The position numbers and the translations under genes were made by a program. This document shows, piece by piece, positions 26,966 to 36,643 of a stretch of 64,000 nucleotides of DNA. The DNA is taken from assembly GCF_019459305.1 (NCBI RefSeq), contig NZ_JAIBES010000151.1, forward strand, positions 18,949-82,948, written 5' to 3'. The DNA is from Sphingopyxis sp. Its GTDB lineage: Bacteria; Pseudomonadota; Alphaproteobacteria; Sphingomonadales; Sphingomonadaceae. Under the pieces are notes generated by a model, which worked only from the letters and a program-made list of their open reading frames with translations, was not told where the DNA came from and did not search any database. How positions within the stretch are numbered: position 1 is the first letter of the stretch; every line of letters begins with the position of its first letter.

Positions 26966-28171
26966 ATGGCCCTCGCCGACCCGCAGCGCATCGAAGCGCT
27001 CGACCCGCTCGATCCCCTTCAGCTCGACGCTGAGCTCGGCGAAGAGGAGCGGATGGTGCGCGACACGGCGCGTTCCTATGCGACCGATGCCCTGCTGCCG
27101 CGCGTCACCTCGGCGTTTCTCGATGAGCGGTTCGACCGCGAGATCATGTCCGAAATGGGCGCCCTTGGCCTGCTCGGTGCGACGATCGATCCCGAATATG
27201 GCGGCGCCGGACTGAACTATGTCAGCTACGGGCTGATCGCGCGCGAAGTCGAGCGCGTCGATTCGGGCTATCGCTCAGCCTGTTCGGTGCAAAGCTCGCT
27301 CGTGATCCACCCGATCAATGCCTATGGCAGCGAGGAACAGAAGCGGAAGTATCTGCCCGGGCTGACCTCGGGCGAACTGGTCGGCTGTTTCGGGCTGACC
27401 GAACCCGACGCGGGCAGCGACCCAGGCGGGATGCGGACGCGCGCCGAAAAGATCGCCGGCGGTTACCGCCTCAAGGGCGCCAAGATGTGGATTACCAATT
27501 CGCCGATCGCCGACGTGTTCGTCGTGTGGGCGAAGTCGGAGGCGCATGACGGCGCGATCCGCGGCTTTGTACTCGAAAAGGGCATGAAAGGCCTGTCGGC
27601 GCCGAAGATCGAGGGCAAGGTGAGCCTGCGCGCATCGGTCACCGGCGAGATCGTGATGGATTCGGTCGAGGTGGGTGAGGACGCGTTGCTGCCGCATGTG
27701 TCGGGGCTGAAAGGCCCGTTCGGTTGCCTCAACCGCGCGCGCTACGGCATCGGTTGGGGCGCGATGGGCGCGGCGGAGTTTTGTTACGAGGCAGCGCGCA
27801 ACTACACCGGCGAGCGCAAGCAGTTCGGGCGGCCGTTAGCGGCGAACCAGATCGTCCAGCTCAAGCTCGCTAACATGCTCACCGAAATCGCGCTGGGCTT
27901 GCAGACGGCGCTGCGCGTCGGCCGCTTGATCGACGAAGGGCGGCTGATTCCCGACGCGATCAGCCTGCTCAAGCGCAACAATTGCGGCAAGGCGCTCGAT
28001 ATCGCGCGCGTCGCGCGCGATATGCACGGCGGCAACGGCATTTCGGCCGATTATCATGTCATCCGCCACGCGGTGAACCTCGAAACCGTGAACACCTATG
28101 AGGGCACGCACGACGTCCATGCGCTGATCCTGGGCCGCGCGATCACCGGCATTTCCGCTTTTGGCGGATAG
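26966..28171 (+). CDS. gcdH: Glutaryl-CoA dehydrogenase
   Basis: 401 residues. The FAD/substrate blocks are typical of Gcd[36 protein letters not shown], and [16 protein letters not shown], with the catalytic glutamate in [20 protein letters not shown]. It oxidises and decarboxylates glutaryl-CoA to crotonyl-CoA in lysine, hydroxylysine and tryptophan breakdown. The CoA-transferase gene that follows overlaps its end and would make glutaryl-CoA from glutarate. Confidence 0.93.
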   Translation: MALADPQRIEALDPLDPLQLDAELGEEERMVRDTARSYATDALLPRVTSAFLDERFDREIMSEMGALGLLGATIDPEYGGAGLNYVSYGLIAREVERVDSGYRSACSVQSSLVIHPINAYGSEEQKRKYLPGLTSGELVGCFGLTEPDAGSDPGGMRTRAEKIAGGYRLKGAKMWITNSPIADVFVVWAKSEAHDGAIRGFVLEKGMKGLSAPKIEGKVSLRASVTGEIVMDSVEVGEDALLPHVSGLKGPFGCLNRARYGIGWGAMGAAEFCYEAARNYTGERKQFGRPLAANQIVQLKLANMLTEIALGLQTALRVGRLIDEGRLIPDAISLLKRNNCGKALDIARVARDMHGGNGISADYHVIRHAVNLETVNTYEGTHDVHALILGRAITGISAFGG

Positions 28172-29368
28172 CGCGGCGAAACCCCTCGCAGGCATCCGCG
28201 TCGTCGAACTGGCACGGGTGCTCGCGGGGCCGTGGTGCGGGCAATTGCTCGCGGACCTCGGCGCCGGGGGGATCAAGGTGGAGGGGCCGGGGGGCGGGGG
28301 GGGCGGTGGGGGGGGAATTTGCTCGGGTACCGGGGCGCCGTGGTTATCATGGTCCCGCGGCCGGGGGTCGGCGACGACACGCGCAGATGGGGACCGCCGT
28401 TCATCATGGGTGAAGACGGCGAGAATCTGGGCGCGGCCTATTATCACAGCACCAATCGCGGCAAGTCGGGGGTGGCGATCGATATTGCGACCACCACGGG
28501 GCAGGCCGAGGTCCGAACCCTGATCACCGATGCCGATGTGGTGATCGAAAATTACAAGGTCGGCGGGCTCGCCAAATATGGCCTCGACCCCGCGACGTTG
28601 CTCGCCGATTTTCCCCGGCTGATCATGTGTTCGATAACCGGCTTCGGGCAGACCGGCCCCTATGCCCACCGCGCGGGCTATGATTTCATCATTCAGGCGA
28701 TGGGCGGCGCGATGGCGCTGACGGGCGAACCCGACGGGCCGCCGCAAAAGGCGGGGATTGCCTATGCCGACATCTTTACCGGCATGTATTCGACCGTCGC
28801 CATTCTCGCGGCGTTGCGGCGGCGTGACGCCACCGGACAAGGCGCGCATATCGACATGGCGCTGCTCGATTGTCAGGTCGGGGTGCTGGCCAACCAGGCC
28901 GCCAATTACCTCGCGAGCGGCGTGTCGCCGGGGCGGATGGGCAATGGCCACGCCAATGTCGTCCCCTATCAGGCGTTCGCGACTGCCGACGGCCAGCTGG
29001 TGATCGCGGTCGGCAATGACGGTCAGTTTCGTAAATTATGTATGATTTTGGGCGAGCGGGGCTGGGCCGATGATGCGCGCTTTGCCACCAACGCGGCGCG
29101 GCTGGCCAATCGCACCACGCTGATTCCGCTGCTGGCAACTAAAGTCGCGGGTTGGGACGCGCAGCCGCTGGCGCTGGCGCTGGAGGCGGAGGGTGTCCCC
29201 GCGGGGCCGATCAACGACATCGCAGCGGTGTTTGCCGACCCGCAGGTGATCGCGCGGGGGATGCGTTTTCGGCCCGAGGGGACGGATGTCGATGGGCTTG
29301 CGAGCCCGATCGTCATTGATGGCGAACGAATGGTCGCAGCTGGCGGGGCGCCGCCGCTCGCGGACTGA
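28161..29368 (+). CDS. Family III CoA-transferase (CaiB/BaiF), frame broken by an assembly error
   Basis: The N-terminal part ([20 protein letters not shown]) is read in one frame from a TTG at 28161 that overlaps gcdH by 11 bases. The rest ([20 protein letters not shown] to the end) is read in another. Between them is a G-rich patch in which the segment from about 28243 is repeated 74 bases later with many substitutions. Deleting 74 bases restores one frame of about 377 residues. The real gene is therefore probably intact. Positioned beside gcdH it is likely a glutarate or succinate-hydroxymethylglutarate-type CoA-transferase. Family motifs such as [16 protein letters not shown] and [18 protein letters not shown] are clear. 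Confidence 0.88.
28243..28367. repeat. Error-rich false tandem duplication (probable contig join)
   Basis: AATTGCTCGCGGACCTCGGC at 28243 recurs as AATTTGCTCGGGTACCGGGG at 28316. The following codons recur as well: ATCAAGGTGGAGGGGCCG at 28271 against ATCATGGTCCCGCGGCCG at 28346. Anchored on TTGCTC and on the final CCG, the offset is 74 bases at both ends. Many differences are C or A replaced by G, and the copies are joined by runs of six to eight G. This is the pattern of two low-quality read ends that failed to merge, not a biological repeat. Confidence 0.8.
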
Positions 29369-29408
29369 AAAAAGGGGCGCCGTTGCCGACGCCCCGTTCC
29401 CCTTTTTT
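29368..29408. terminator. Bidirectional intrinsic terminator
   Basis: Between the convergent CoA-transferase and TonB-receptor genes lies AAAAAAGGGG (29368-29377) matched by CCCCTTTTTT (29399-29408). Inside it GGGGCG (29374-29379) can also pair with CGCCCC (29390-29395). Either fold ends in a T run on both strands, so it can stop transcription from both sides. Confidence 0.82.
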
Positions 29409-29423
29409 CCGATATTCAGTAGC

Positions 29424-31772
29424 TCAGAATTTCACCGTGCCGGTGACAAAAACCTGGCGCGGGTTGCCGTAGAAAGCGGTCAACGTGCCTTCGGTGCCGA
29501 GCGCCGAGGTCGGCAGGCCGTTGCCGCCGATCACCGGCACGCCGGTGGTCGGGTTGACGTTGATGAAGGTATAGCCCGAGGTCTTATATTCCTTGTCGGT
29601 CAGATTCTTGCCGAACAGCCCGACGCTCCAGCGATCGTCGGGTGCGGTATAGACGATGCTGGCGTCGAGCAGCGCGAAGCCCTTTTGGTCGATATAGGGG
29701 TTCGGGATTTCGAACTGATAGGTCTTGCTCCGGTATGACAGCGTCGTCCCGAAGCTGAGGTCACCGTCGCCGATCGGGGTCGCGTAAGCGAGCGTGCCGC
29801 TAGCGGTCCATTTCGGCGTATTCTGCACTTGGCGGAAATCGGCGACGTCGGTCGGCACGCCGCCGATGTTCGACACATATTCCTTATAGTCGGCGTCGAT
29901 GTAACCGAGCGCGGTCGACAGCGTAAGCCGATCGCCCGCCGCCGCCAGATCTTCGCCAAGTCGAACACGGCCTTCGAATTCGACGCCCTTGAAGGTTGCC
30001 TTGCCGGCGTTCGACACGACGCCACAGAAACTGGGCAGGCCGCTAACGGTACAGGCGACCGAGCCCGGGATCTGGACGTCGGTGTAATCGGCATAGAAAC
30101 CGGCGATCGCGACATTGACCGCGCCGTCCATCAGGCTGCCCTTATAACCCACCTCATAGCTTTCGACCTGTTCGGGACGGAAGCTGAGAAACGCGGCGAT
30201 TTCGTCGTCGCTGCGGGTGCCGTTGCCGTCGGTGTCGGGGGCATTGACGCCGACGCCGCGTGGATCGAAGCCGCCGCCTTTGAAGCCCTGCGAATAGCTG
30301 GCGTAGAGCGTGTGGTCGGGGGTCGGCTTGAACGACAGCGAGGCACGTGGGGTAAATTTGTTGAAGCTGCGCTTGCCATTGAAATCGGTCCCCGGGGCGC
30401 CGAAAGGAACCCCGGCGCCGCCGAAGACGGGCGATCCGCCACCGAGATAATTCTGGCGCAGGATCGATGCTTCGCGCGTGTCCCACGTATAGCGGCCACC
30501 GACCGAAAGGCTGAGCTGCTCGGTAAAGTCGAAGGTCGCATCGCCGAATACCGCAAAGGTCGTGGTGTCGACATCGGCTTCGGTAAAGGCGGTCAGCCCG
30601 GCGAAGGTATTGAAGATGCGGACGTCGAACAGGGTGTCGGCGGTCGCGTCGAGATAATAGAAGCCGAGCAGGCCTTTCAGGCGGTCGCCCTCATAGAGCA
30701 GCTGGAATTCCTGGCTGATCTGTTCGTTGAAGTAGAAGCCGGGAACGTCGACGTCGACCGCGGGCAGCGCGTCGAAGTCGATCGGAGTCGCCGACGTGTC
30801 CTTGCGCCAGGCGCTGATCGACCGCAGCGTCAGGGTGTCGGTCAGTTCGGCGGTGACATTCATCGCAAGTCCGTAGGATTCGATCTCCTGCGTCGGATCG
30901 ATAAGCCCGCCGCGGCTGTCGAACACATTGTCGAGCACCGGCGCGCCGGTGGCGAGCGACGGAATCAGGCGGTGGCCGCCGCGCGGCGCGCTCTTGTCCT
31001 TGGTGTAGTCGCCCGAAATGCGGATCAGCACCGGCTGGCCATAGCCGCCGAGCTCGACGGTGCCGCGGCCGGCCCAGACGTCCTTGTTGTAATTTTCCAG
31101 GCCGGTGGTGAGATTGTCGCCGAACCCGCCGCGCGACAGCCGCGCGATCGAACCGCCGACGCGCAGCAGGTCGCCGATTGGGGCGCTGGCGGTGACAACC
31201 AGATCGGCCTGGTCATAGGTTCCGAGCGTGCCCTTGATCTTGAGCGAAAACTCCTCCGGCAACTGCTTCGTCACATATTTGACCGCGCCGCCGATGGTGT
31301 TGCGGCCATAGAGCGTACCCTGCGGTCCGCGCAGGATTTCGATGCGTTCGACGTCGTAGATATCGAGCACCGCGGCCTGCGGGCGGTTGAGATAGACGTC
31401 GTCGAGATACAGGCCGACCCCCTGTTCAAAACCCGAAACCGGGTCCTGCTGCCCGACGCCGCGGATGAAAGCGCTGAGCGTCGAATTGGTGCCGCGCGAT
31501 ACTTCGAGCGTTGTGTTCGGGGTGGTCTGGCCGATGTCGGTAATGTCGATCGCGCCGGCCTTGGCGAGCGCTTCGCCCGAATAGGCGGTGATCGCCACGG
31601 GAACGTCGATCAGGCGCTCGTCGCGGCGGCGCGCGGTGACGATGATTTCGTCATCGCTGGTATTGGCGTTGGCGCCTTCATCTTGCGCAAAGGCGGCGGG
31701 GACAAAGGCGAGCATGGACAGCGCGCTCGAAGCAAGAACGGCGCGGCGCAGCGAGCGAGCGAAAGGACGCAT
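29424..31772 (-). CDS. TonB-dependent outer-membrane receptor
   Basis: 782 residues from the ATG at 31772, chosen because GGGAGAG lies six bases before it and the signal peptide starts there (cut after PAAFAQ). The TonB box region is DDEIIVTARRRDERLIDVP. The plug domain contains IRGVGQQDPVSGFEQGVGLY and VERIEILRGPQGTLYGRNTI. The barrel ends in the expected aromatic residue (VTGTVKF). It belongs to the large sphingomonad receptor group for siderophores, sugars or aromatic compounds; the substrate is not evident. A divergent TetR gene and an operator-like palindrome suggest inducible expression. Confidence 0.93.
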   Translation of the reverse strand: MRPFARSLRRAVLASSALSMLAFVPAAFAQDEGANANTSDDEIIVTARRRDERLIDVPVAITAYSGEALAKAGAIDITDIGQTTPNTTLEVSRGTNSTLSAFIRGVGQQDPVSGFEQGVGLYLDDVYLNRPQAAVLDIYDVERIEILRGPQGTLYGRNTIGGAVKYVTKQLPEEFSLKIKGTLGTYDQADLVVTASAPIGDLLRVGGSIARLSRGGFGDNLTTGLENYNKDVWAGRGTVELGGYGQPVLIRISGDYTKDKSAPRGGHRLIPSLATGAPVLDNVFDSRGGLIDPTQEIESYGLAMNVTAELTDTLTLRSISAWRKDTSATPIDFDALPAVDVDVPGFYFNEQISQEFQLLYEGDRLKGLLGFYYLDATADTLFDVRIFNTFAGLTAFTEADVDTTTFAVFGDATFDFTEQLSLSVGGRYTWDTREASILRQNYLGGGSPVFGGAGVPFGAPGTDFNGKRSFNKFTPRASLSFKPTPDHTLYASYSQGFKGGGFDPRGVGVNAPDTDGNGTRSDDEIAAFLSFRPEQVESYEVGYKGSLMDGAVNVAIAGFYADYTDVQIPGSVACTVSGLPSFCGVVSNAGKATFKGVEFEGRVRLGEDLAAAGDRLTLSTALGYIDADYKEYVSNIGGVPTDVADFRQVQNTPKWTASGTLAYATPIGDGDLSFGTTLSYRSKTYQFEIPNPYIDQKGFALLDASIVYTAPDDRWSVGLFGKNLTDKEYKTSGYTFINVNPTTGVPVIGGNGLPTSALGTEGTLTAFYGNPRQVFVTGTVKF

Positions 31773-31855
31773 GTTGGACTCTCCCATGTAAGAAGCGGCC
31801 GCTTGCCGCCCTTTTCGTTTTTCTTGGGCTCGGTGCTTGCCAAGCCGCGACGCAC

Positions 31856-31889
31856 CCAATAATGAAACATGAACCAAGTTTCAACTTGG
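31856..31889 (-). promoter_or_regulatory. TonB-receptor promoter with overlapping palindromic operator
   Basis: On the minus strand TTGAAA (31884-31879) is followed after 17 bases by TATTGG (31861-31856), a plausible promoter for the receptor gene. The -35 box lies inside the perfect palindrome CCAAGTT-TC-AACTTGG (31874-31889). A second inverted pair, TGAAAC-N9-GTTTCA (31863-31883), overlaps it. Such a position fits a TetR-type repressor blocking RNA polymerase; the TetR gene starts 89 bases away. The promoter is inferred from sequence only. Confidence 0.6.
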
Positions 31890-31977
31890 AATATGACTTC
31901 GACGTTTTTTGCTTGCCAGTGGTGCGAAAAAGCCACGATTCAGCGAGGGGCGTGTGGAGGGGAGACGGGAAAGAGTT

Positions 31978-32613
31978 ATGGATCAGCCGCAAGACGGAGC
32001 ACCGGACACCGCGGGCGAAGCGCGCGACAAGACGCCGCGCACCGAACGCGGGCGCCGCACTTTGCGCAAGCTGCTCGACGCGGCGGCGGTCGAGTTCGGC
32101 GAGCGCGGTTTTCACGAAGCGTCGATCAGCGGCATCACGCGGCGTGCCGGGACTGCGCTGGGCAGCTTTTACACCTATTTCGATTCGAAGGAGGAGATCT
32201 TCCAGGCGCTCGTCCGCTACATGAGCGAGCAGTTGCGCGACCATGTCACGCCGCTGGTCCAGGCGGCGCCCGACGAGATCAGCGCCGAACGCATCGGACT
32301 TGAATCGTTCCTCGGCTTTGTGCGCGAGCATAAGGAAATCTACCGGATCATCGATGAGGCCGAGTTCGTCGACTATGCGAGCTATCGCCGGCATTATGAA
32401 ACGACGGTGGCGCGCGTGCGGCAGCGGCTGGAGGCAGGCGCCGCGCGCGGCGAGATTCGCGCCGACGTCAGCGAGATTCACGCCTGGGCGATTGGCGGCA
32501 TGAACGTGTTCTTGGGTATGCGCTATGGCTTGTGGGACGAAGACGCCGACATCTCGGAGATTGCGCGGATCGCGAATGATTTTGTCGCGCACGGGTTGCT
32601 AAAGCGGAACTAA
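31978..32613 (+). CDS. TetR family transcriptional regulator
   Basis: 211 residues from the ATG at 31978. The N-terminal HTH is standard: RRTLRKLLDAAAVEFGERGF, then ISGITRRAGTALGSFYTYFD and SKEEIFQALVRYM. The C-terminal domain (about residues 85-200) contains FVREHKEIYRIIDEAEFVDY, a pattern seen in TetR proteins linked to fatty-acid or acyl-CoA use. It is divergent from the TonB receptor and probably controls it, and possibly itself, through the palindrome between them. Confidence 0.9.
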   Translation: MDQPQDGAPDTAGEARDKTPRTERGRRTLRKLLDAAAVEFGERGFHEASISGITRRAGTALGSFYTYFDSKEEIFQALVRYMSEQLRDHVTPLVQAAPDEISAERIGLESFLGFVREHKEIYRIIDEAEFVDYASYRRHYETTVARVRQRLEAGAARGEIRADVSEIHAWAIGGMNVFLGMRYGLWDEDADISEIARIANDFVAHGLLKRN

Positions 32614-32744
32614 CTCGCCGCCGCCGCGAAGGGGGCCGGGAGTCACGTCCCTCACGACACGGCCGCTGGCAACCTTGAGCTACGCCGATAGCGGCCGCGT
32701 TCAGAGGCGCGTGACTTTGAAAGGCCCTTCGCGGAGGCGACCGA

Positions 32745-33329
32745 CTATCGCGAAATCAAGAAAATCGCATGTTCGGCGCGCCAGGTTGCCGCGGCGGGGC
32801 TCGTCGGTTTGTCTCCCGACAGATACCAGGCCGCCTCGACCCCGATCCCCTTGGCGCGTAGCAGGTCACGAAAATCGCTGACCGTAACATGGTGGATATT
32901 GGGGGTTTCGTACCAAGCGACGGGCAGCAACCGCGTCACCGGCATCCGCCCGCCCCAGAGCAGGTCGAGCCGGACGCGCCAATGGGCGAAATTGGGGAAA
33001 CTGACGAAGGCGCGCGGCGCGATGCGGAGCAGTTCGTCGACCACCCGGTCGGGCCGCTCGGTCGTTTGCAGCGTCTGCGACAGGATCGCATAGTCGAACG
33101 CGTCGCCCGGATAATCGGCAAGGTCGCGGTTGGCGTCGCCCTGCACCACCGACTGGCCTCGCGCGATCGCCGCGGTGACATTCACCGGGTCGATTTCGAG
33201 CCCGCGCGAATCGACGCCCTGATCCCTGAGCGCCGCCATCAACTCGCCATCGCCGCAGCCGACATCGAGCACGCGGCTGCCAGTCGGCACTGCGGCGGCG
33301 ATGATCGCGAGGTCGGGGCGCAGCGCCAT
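32745..33329 (-). CDS. metW: Methionine biosynthesis protein MetW
   Basis: 194 residues. A class I methyltransferase-like fold with VLDVGCGDGELMAALRDQGV near residue 20 and DYAILSQTLQTTERPDRVVD in the middle, both hallmark MetW sequences. In many proteobacteria MetW works with MetX in homoserine acylation. Its ATG lies two bases after the metX stop, so they are cotranscribed. Confidence 0.93.
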   Translation of the reverse strand: MALRPDLAIIAAAVPTGSRVLDVGCGDGELMAALRDQGVDSRGLEIDPVNVTAAIARGQSVVQGDANRDLADYPGDAFDYAILSQTLQTTERPDRVVDELLRIAPRAFVSFPNFAHWRVRLDLLWGGRMPVTRLLPVAWYETPNIHHVTVSDFRDLLRAKGIGVEAAWYLSGDKPTSPAAATWRAEHAIFLISR

Positions 33330-33331
33330 CG

Positions 33332-34453
33332 TCAGAAACCCCCGCCGAGCGCGCCTGCGACGATGCGGTCGAGCGCAGGAACGTCGAGCAGGAAGGAATC
33401 ATGGCCGAAGGGCGCCGACAGTTCGACGAAGCTGGCCGACGCGCCGACGCTTTGCAGAGCCTGGACGATGCGGCGCGATTCGGCCGTCGGGTAGAGCCAG
33501 TCGGTGTCGAAGCTCACAAGCGTGAAGCGCACGTCCTTTGCTGCGCTGAAGGCGCCCGACAGGCGGCCGTCGTGCGGATCGGCGAGGTCGAAATAGTCCA
33601 TCGCGCGGGTAATATAGAGATAGGCGTTGGCATCGAAGCGGTCGGTAAAGGCGAGCCCCTGATGGCGGAGATAGGATTCGACCTGGAAATCGGCGTCGAA
33701 GCCGAAGCTCTTGATGTCGCGCGCCTGCAGGCGGCGGCCGAATTTCTCGGTCAGCCCTTCTTCCGACAAATAGGTGATGTGCGCCGCCATGCGCGCGACG
33801 GCGAGTCCTTTGGTCGGCGCGCGCGCGCTGGCATAATATTGGCCGTCCTGCCAGTCGGGGTCGGCCATGATCGCCTGCCGTCCAACCTCATGAAACGCGA
33901 TGTTCTGCGCCGAATGGCGCGCCGCGCTGGCGATGACAACCGCTGACGCGATCCGTTCGGGGTAGGCTGCAGCCCAGGCGAGCGCCTGCATCCCGCCCAT
34001 CGAACCGCCGACGACGGCATGAAGTCGTTCGATGCCGAGCTGGTCGAGCAGCATCGCCTGCGCGCGCACCATGTCGGCGATGGTGATCACCGGAAACGCC
34101 ATGCCGAGGGGTGCGCCGGTGGCGGCGTCGGGGGTTGCGGGGCCGCTTGACCCCATGCAACTGCCCAGCACATTGGCGCAGATAACATGAAAGCGATCTG
34201 TATCGATCGGCTTGCCGGGGCCGACCATCCGCGCCCACCAGCCGGGCTTGCCCGTCGCGGGATGGTCGCTCGCGACATATTGGTCGCCGGTCAGCGCATG
34301 GCAGATCAGCACCGCGTTCGACTTGTCGGCGTTGAGCGCGCCATAGCTTTGATAGGCGATCGTCACCGACGGCAGGCTTTGCCCGCTGTCGAGCGGCAGC
34401 GATGATGCGATCGTCACGCTGTGATGCTGGATCTGGTGGAGCAGGCTGGCCAT
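33332..34453 (-). CDS. metX: Homoserine O-acetyltransferase/succinyltransferase MetX
   Basis: 373 residues from the ATG at 34453; the frame is open further up but would run into hisC. The alpha/beta-hydrolase nucleophile is in [15 protein letters not shown], and the catalytic Asp and His are in DTDWLYP and [23 protein letters not shown] and the [10 protein letters not shown] oxyanion region match MetX. It acylates homoserine for methionine synthesis. A possible promoter, TTGACA at 34492-34487 with TAGCCC 17 bases on, would start transcription about ten bases before the ATG, leaving no room for a SAM riboswitch. Confidence 0.94.
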   Translation of the reverse strand: MASLLHQIQHHSVTIASSLPLDSGQSLPSVTIAYQSYGALNADKSNAVLICHALTGDQYVASDHPATGKPGWWARMVGPGKPIDTDRFHVICANVLGSCMGSSGPATPDAATGAPLGMAFPVITIADMVRAQAMLLDQLGIERLHAVVGGSMGGMQALAWAAAYPERIASAVVIASAARHSAQNIAFHEVGRQAIMADPDWQDGQYYASARAPTKGLAVARMAAHITYLSEEGLTEKFGRRLQARDIKSFGFDADFQVESYLRHQGLAFTDRFDANAYLYITRAMDYFDLADPHDGRLSGAFSAAKDVRFTLVSFDTDWLYPTAESRRIVQALQSVGASASFVELSAPFGHDSFLLDVPALDRIVAGALGGGF

Positions 34454-34532
34454 GGTTTGCGCGGGGCTAAGCGGGCGCGCGAAGCCTGTCAACGTGCTGG
34501 ACTTGGGCGTCCTAGCCGTTAAACGGCGCGGC

Positions 34533-35648
34533 ATGACCGACACGACGCAAATGCTCACCCCGAAGCCGTGGATCTGCGGTATCGCTCCCTATGTTCCCGG
34601 CAAGTCGGCGGGGGCCGACGGGCGTCCGCTGATTAAACTCAGCGCGAACGAGAATCCGCTGGGGACGGGTGAGAAAGCCCGCGCTGCATTCGCTGCGGCG
34701 CAGGCGGCACCCGACGCCTTGTCGCGCTATCCCGATCCCGGGTCGGTCGAGCTGCGCGCGGCGATCGCGGCGAAGTTCGGGCTCGATCCGGCGCGGATCA
34801 TCTGCGGCAACGGGTCGGACGAGCTGCTGCACTTGGCGGCGGGCACCTATGCCGGCGTCGGCGACGAGATTTTGTATGTGCGCTATGGCTTTGCGGTGTA
34901 CGAGATCGCGGCGCGGCGCGTTGGCGCGGTCCCGGTCGAGGCCGATGACCGCGACTATGCGACCGACGTCGATGCGTTGCTCGCCGCAGTAACCGAGCGG
35001 ACCCGCGTCGTCTATCTCGCCAATCCGAACAACCCGACCGGGACGCTGGCGTCGAAGGACGAGGTTGCACGGCTCTATGCCGGGCTGCCGAAGGATGTGC
35101 TGTTCGTGATCGATCAGGCCTATTCCGAATATCTGACCGACGTCGAGGACGACGGCGGGCTCGAACTCGCGAAGACGCAGCCGAACGTCTTTATCACCCG
35201 CACCTTTTCGAAGATCCACGGGCTTGCCGCCGAGCGCATCGGCTGGGGCTATGCCTCTGCCGACGTAATTTCGGCGCTGCACCGTATTCGCCTGCCTTTC
35301 AACGTCACACGCGCGGGGCAGGCGGCGGCGATCGCGGCTATCGGCGACGAGGAATTCGTCAATTCCAGCCGCGAGCATAATGCCAGGTGGCGGAGCTGGC
35401 TGGCTGACGAACTCGAAAGCCTCGGAAATCATGGCGTGCGTGTGGTGCCGTCAGCGTGCAATTTCCTGCTTGTCCTGTTCGAGGGCGATGTGAGTGCCGA
35501 GACGGTCTACAACCGGCTGATGGAGGCGGGCTATATCGTCCGCTGGCTGCCGGGGCAGGGATTGCCCGGCGCGCTGCGGATGACGATTGGCACCGAGGAC
35601 GAGACGCGCGGGCTGGCGGCGGCGATCCGCGCGGCGCTGAACGGCTGA
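34533..35648 (+). CDS. hisC: Histidinol-phosphate/aromatic aminotransferase HisC
   Basis: 371 residues from the ATG at 34533. PLP-binding features are [18 protein letters not shown], the lysine in [17 protein letters not shown] and the N-terminal [11 protein letters not shown]. Because a prephenate dehydrogenase gene follows two bases later, this enzyme probably also, or mainly, transaminates prephenate or aromatic keto acids, as described for the related gene pair in Zymomonas. No other histidine genes are nearby. Confidence 0.9.
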   Translation: MTDTTQMLTPKPWICGIAPYVPGKSAGADGRPLIKLSANENPLGTGEKARAAFAAAQAAPDALSRYPDPGSVELRAAIAAKFGLDPARIICGNGSDELLHLAAGTYAGVGDEILYVRYGFAVYEIAARRVGAVPVEADDRDYATDVDALLAAVTERTRVVYLANPNNPTGTLASKDEVARLYAGLPKDVLFVIDQAYSEYLTDVEDDGGLELAKTQPNVFITRTFSKIHGLAAERIGWGYASADVISALHRIRLPFNVTRAGQAAAIAAIGDEEFVNSSREHNARWRSWLADELESLGNHGVRVVPSACNFLLVLFEGDVSAETVYNRLMEAGYIVRWLPGQGLPGALRMTIGTEDETRGLAAAIRAALNG

Positions 35649-35650
35649 TT

Positions 35651-36559
35651 GTGTCGCGGCGCGTCGAACGGCTGGCGATCATCGGGCTTGGCCTGATCGG
35701 ATCGTCGATCGCGCGCGCGGTTAAGGAACGGCTGCCAGCTGTGATGGTCACCGGCCATGACGCCAGCGCCGACGTGCGCGAAATCGCGCAAACGCTGGGG
35801 TTGTGCGACGCGGTGATCGATGATGCTGCGGGCGCGGTCGCCGATGCCGATCTGGTCATCCTGGCGGTGCCGGTGGGTGGCATGGCCGCGGCGGCGTCGG
35901 CGATGGCGCCGGGACTGGGCAAGGACACGATCATCTCCGACGTCGGATCGTCGAAGGCCAGCGTCGCCGAGGCGTTGGGACATGCGTTGCCCGGCCATAT
36001 CGTCATCCCCGCGCATCCGGTCGCGGGAACCGAGAACAGCGGCCCCGCCGCTGGCTTTGCCAGCCTGTTCGACGGGCGCTGGTGCATCGTTACCCCCGAT
36101 GCCGCGTCACCCGCCGACGCGGTCGCTGCGCTGACGGCGTTCTGGGAGGCACTGGGCGCCAAGGTCGACGTCATGGACGCCGCGCACCACGACATGGTGC
36201 TCGCGGTGACGAGCCATTTGCCGCATCTGATCGCCTATACGATCGTCGGCACCGCCAGCGAGCTGGAGGAGGTCACCGAGAGCGAGGTGATCAAATATTC
36301 GGCGGGCGGCTTCCGTGATTTCACCCGCATCGCGGCGAGCGACCCGGTGATGTGGCGCGATGTGTTCCTGGCCAACAAGGATGCGGTGCTCGCGACCCTG
36401 CAGCGGTTCAACGAAGATCTGACCGTGCTGCAGCAAGCGATCCGACGCGGCGATGCCGACAAGTTGGAAGACTGGTTCACGCGGACGCGCGCGATCCGGC
36501 GGTCGATCATCGCCGAGGGTCAGGATGACCCGGCGCCTGATTTCGGGCGGAAGCATTAG
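35651..36559 (+). CDS. tyrA: Prephenate/arogenate dehydrogenase
   Basis: 302 residues from a GTG at 35651, two bases after the hisC stop. The NAD-binding motif is LAIIGLGLIGSSIARAV. SDVGSSKASV, then IPAHPVAGTENSGP, holds the catalytic histidine region, and AVTSHLPHLIAYTIV follows, all standard for the TyrA core. There is no ACT or chorismate mutase domain. It makes the tyrosine precursor from prephenate or arogenate. Tight linkage with hisC suggests a two-gene aromatic amino-acid unit. Confidence 0.92.
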   Translation: MSRRVERLAIIGLGLIGSSIARAVKERLPAVMVTGHDASADVREIAQTLGLCDAVIDDAAGAVADADLVILAVPVGGMAAAASAMAPGLGKDTIISDVGSSKASVAEALGHALPGHIVIPAHPVAGTENSGPAAGFASLFDGRWCIVTPDAASPADAVAALTAFWEALGAKVDVMDAAHHDMVLAVTSHLPHLIAYTIVGTASELEEVTESEVIKYSAGGFRDFTRIAASDPVMWRDVFLANKDAVLATLQRFNEDLTVLQQAIRRGDADKLEDWFTRTRAIRRSIIAEGQDDPAPDFGRKH

Positions 36560-36570
36560 CTAAACGTCAA

Positions 36571-36640
36571 CCACGCGGAGGCGGGGACCGCCATCGGCCT
36601 TGCTCTACTACTCCAGCGGCCCCCGCCTTCGCGGGCGCGA
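36571..36640. terminator. GC-rich inverted repeat between convergent genes
   Basis: The left arm GCGGAGGCGGGGACCGC near 36574 pairs with GCGGCCCCCGCCTTCGC near 36616, with two mismatches, around a loop of roughly 25 bases. It sits in the 84-base gap between tyrA (+) and plsC (-). There is no T run, so it is better seen as a hairpin repeat that may protect or end both transcripts. The CCCCGCCTTCGCGGG core is common in sphingomonad intergenic regions. Confidence 0.5.
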
Positions 36641-36643
36641 CGA

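Noticed and set aside
28288..28315. G-rich patch as a G-quadruplex or glycine-rich insertion
   Set aside because: The flanks are a degraded copy of the same sequence at a constant 74-base offset, so an assembly fault explains it better.
28311..28365. Resemblance to a cloning-vector polylinker (GGTACC, ATCATGGTC)
   Set aside because: The match is scattered, while alignment with the gene's own sequence 74 bases upstream accounts for the whole stretch.
29829..31862. Open frame of 677 codons on the plus strand
   Set aside because: It is antisense to the TonB receptor, which is unmistakable by motifs; the shadow has no motif of its own.
34454..34532. SAM riboswitch upstream of metX
   Set aside because: Only 79 bases separate metX and hisC, the best promoter lies about ten bases before the metX ATG, and no fold was seen.
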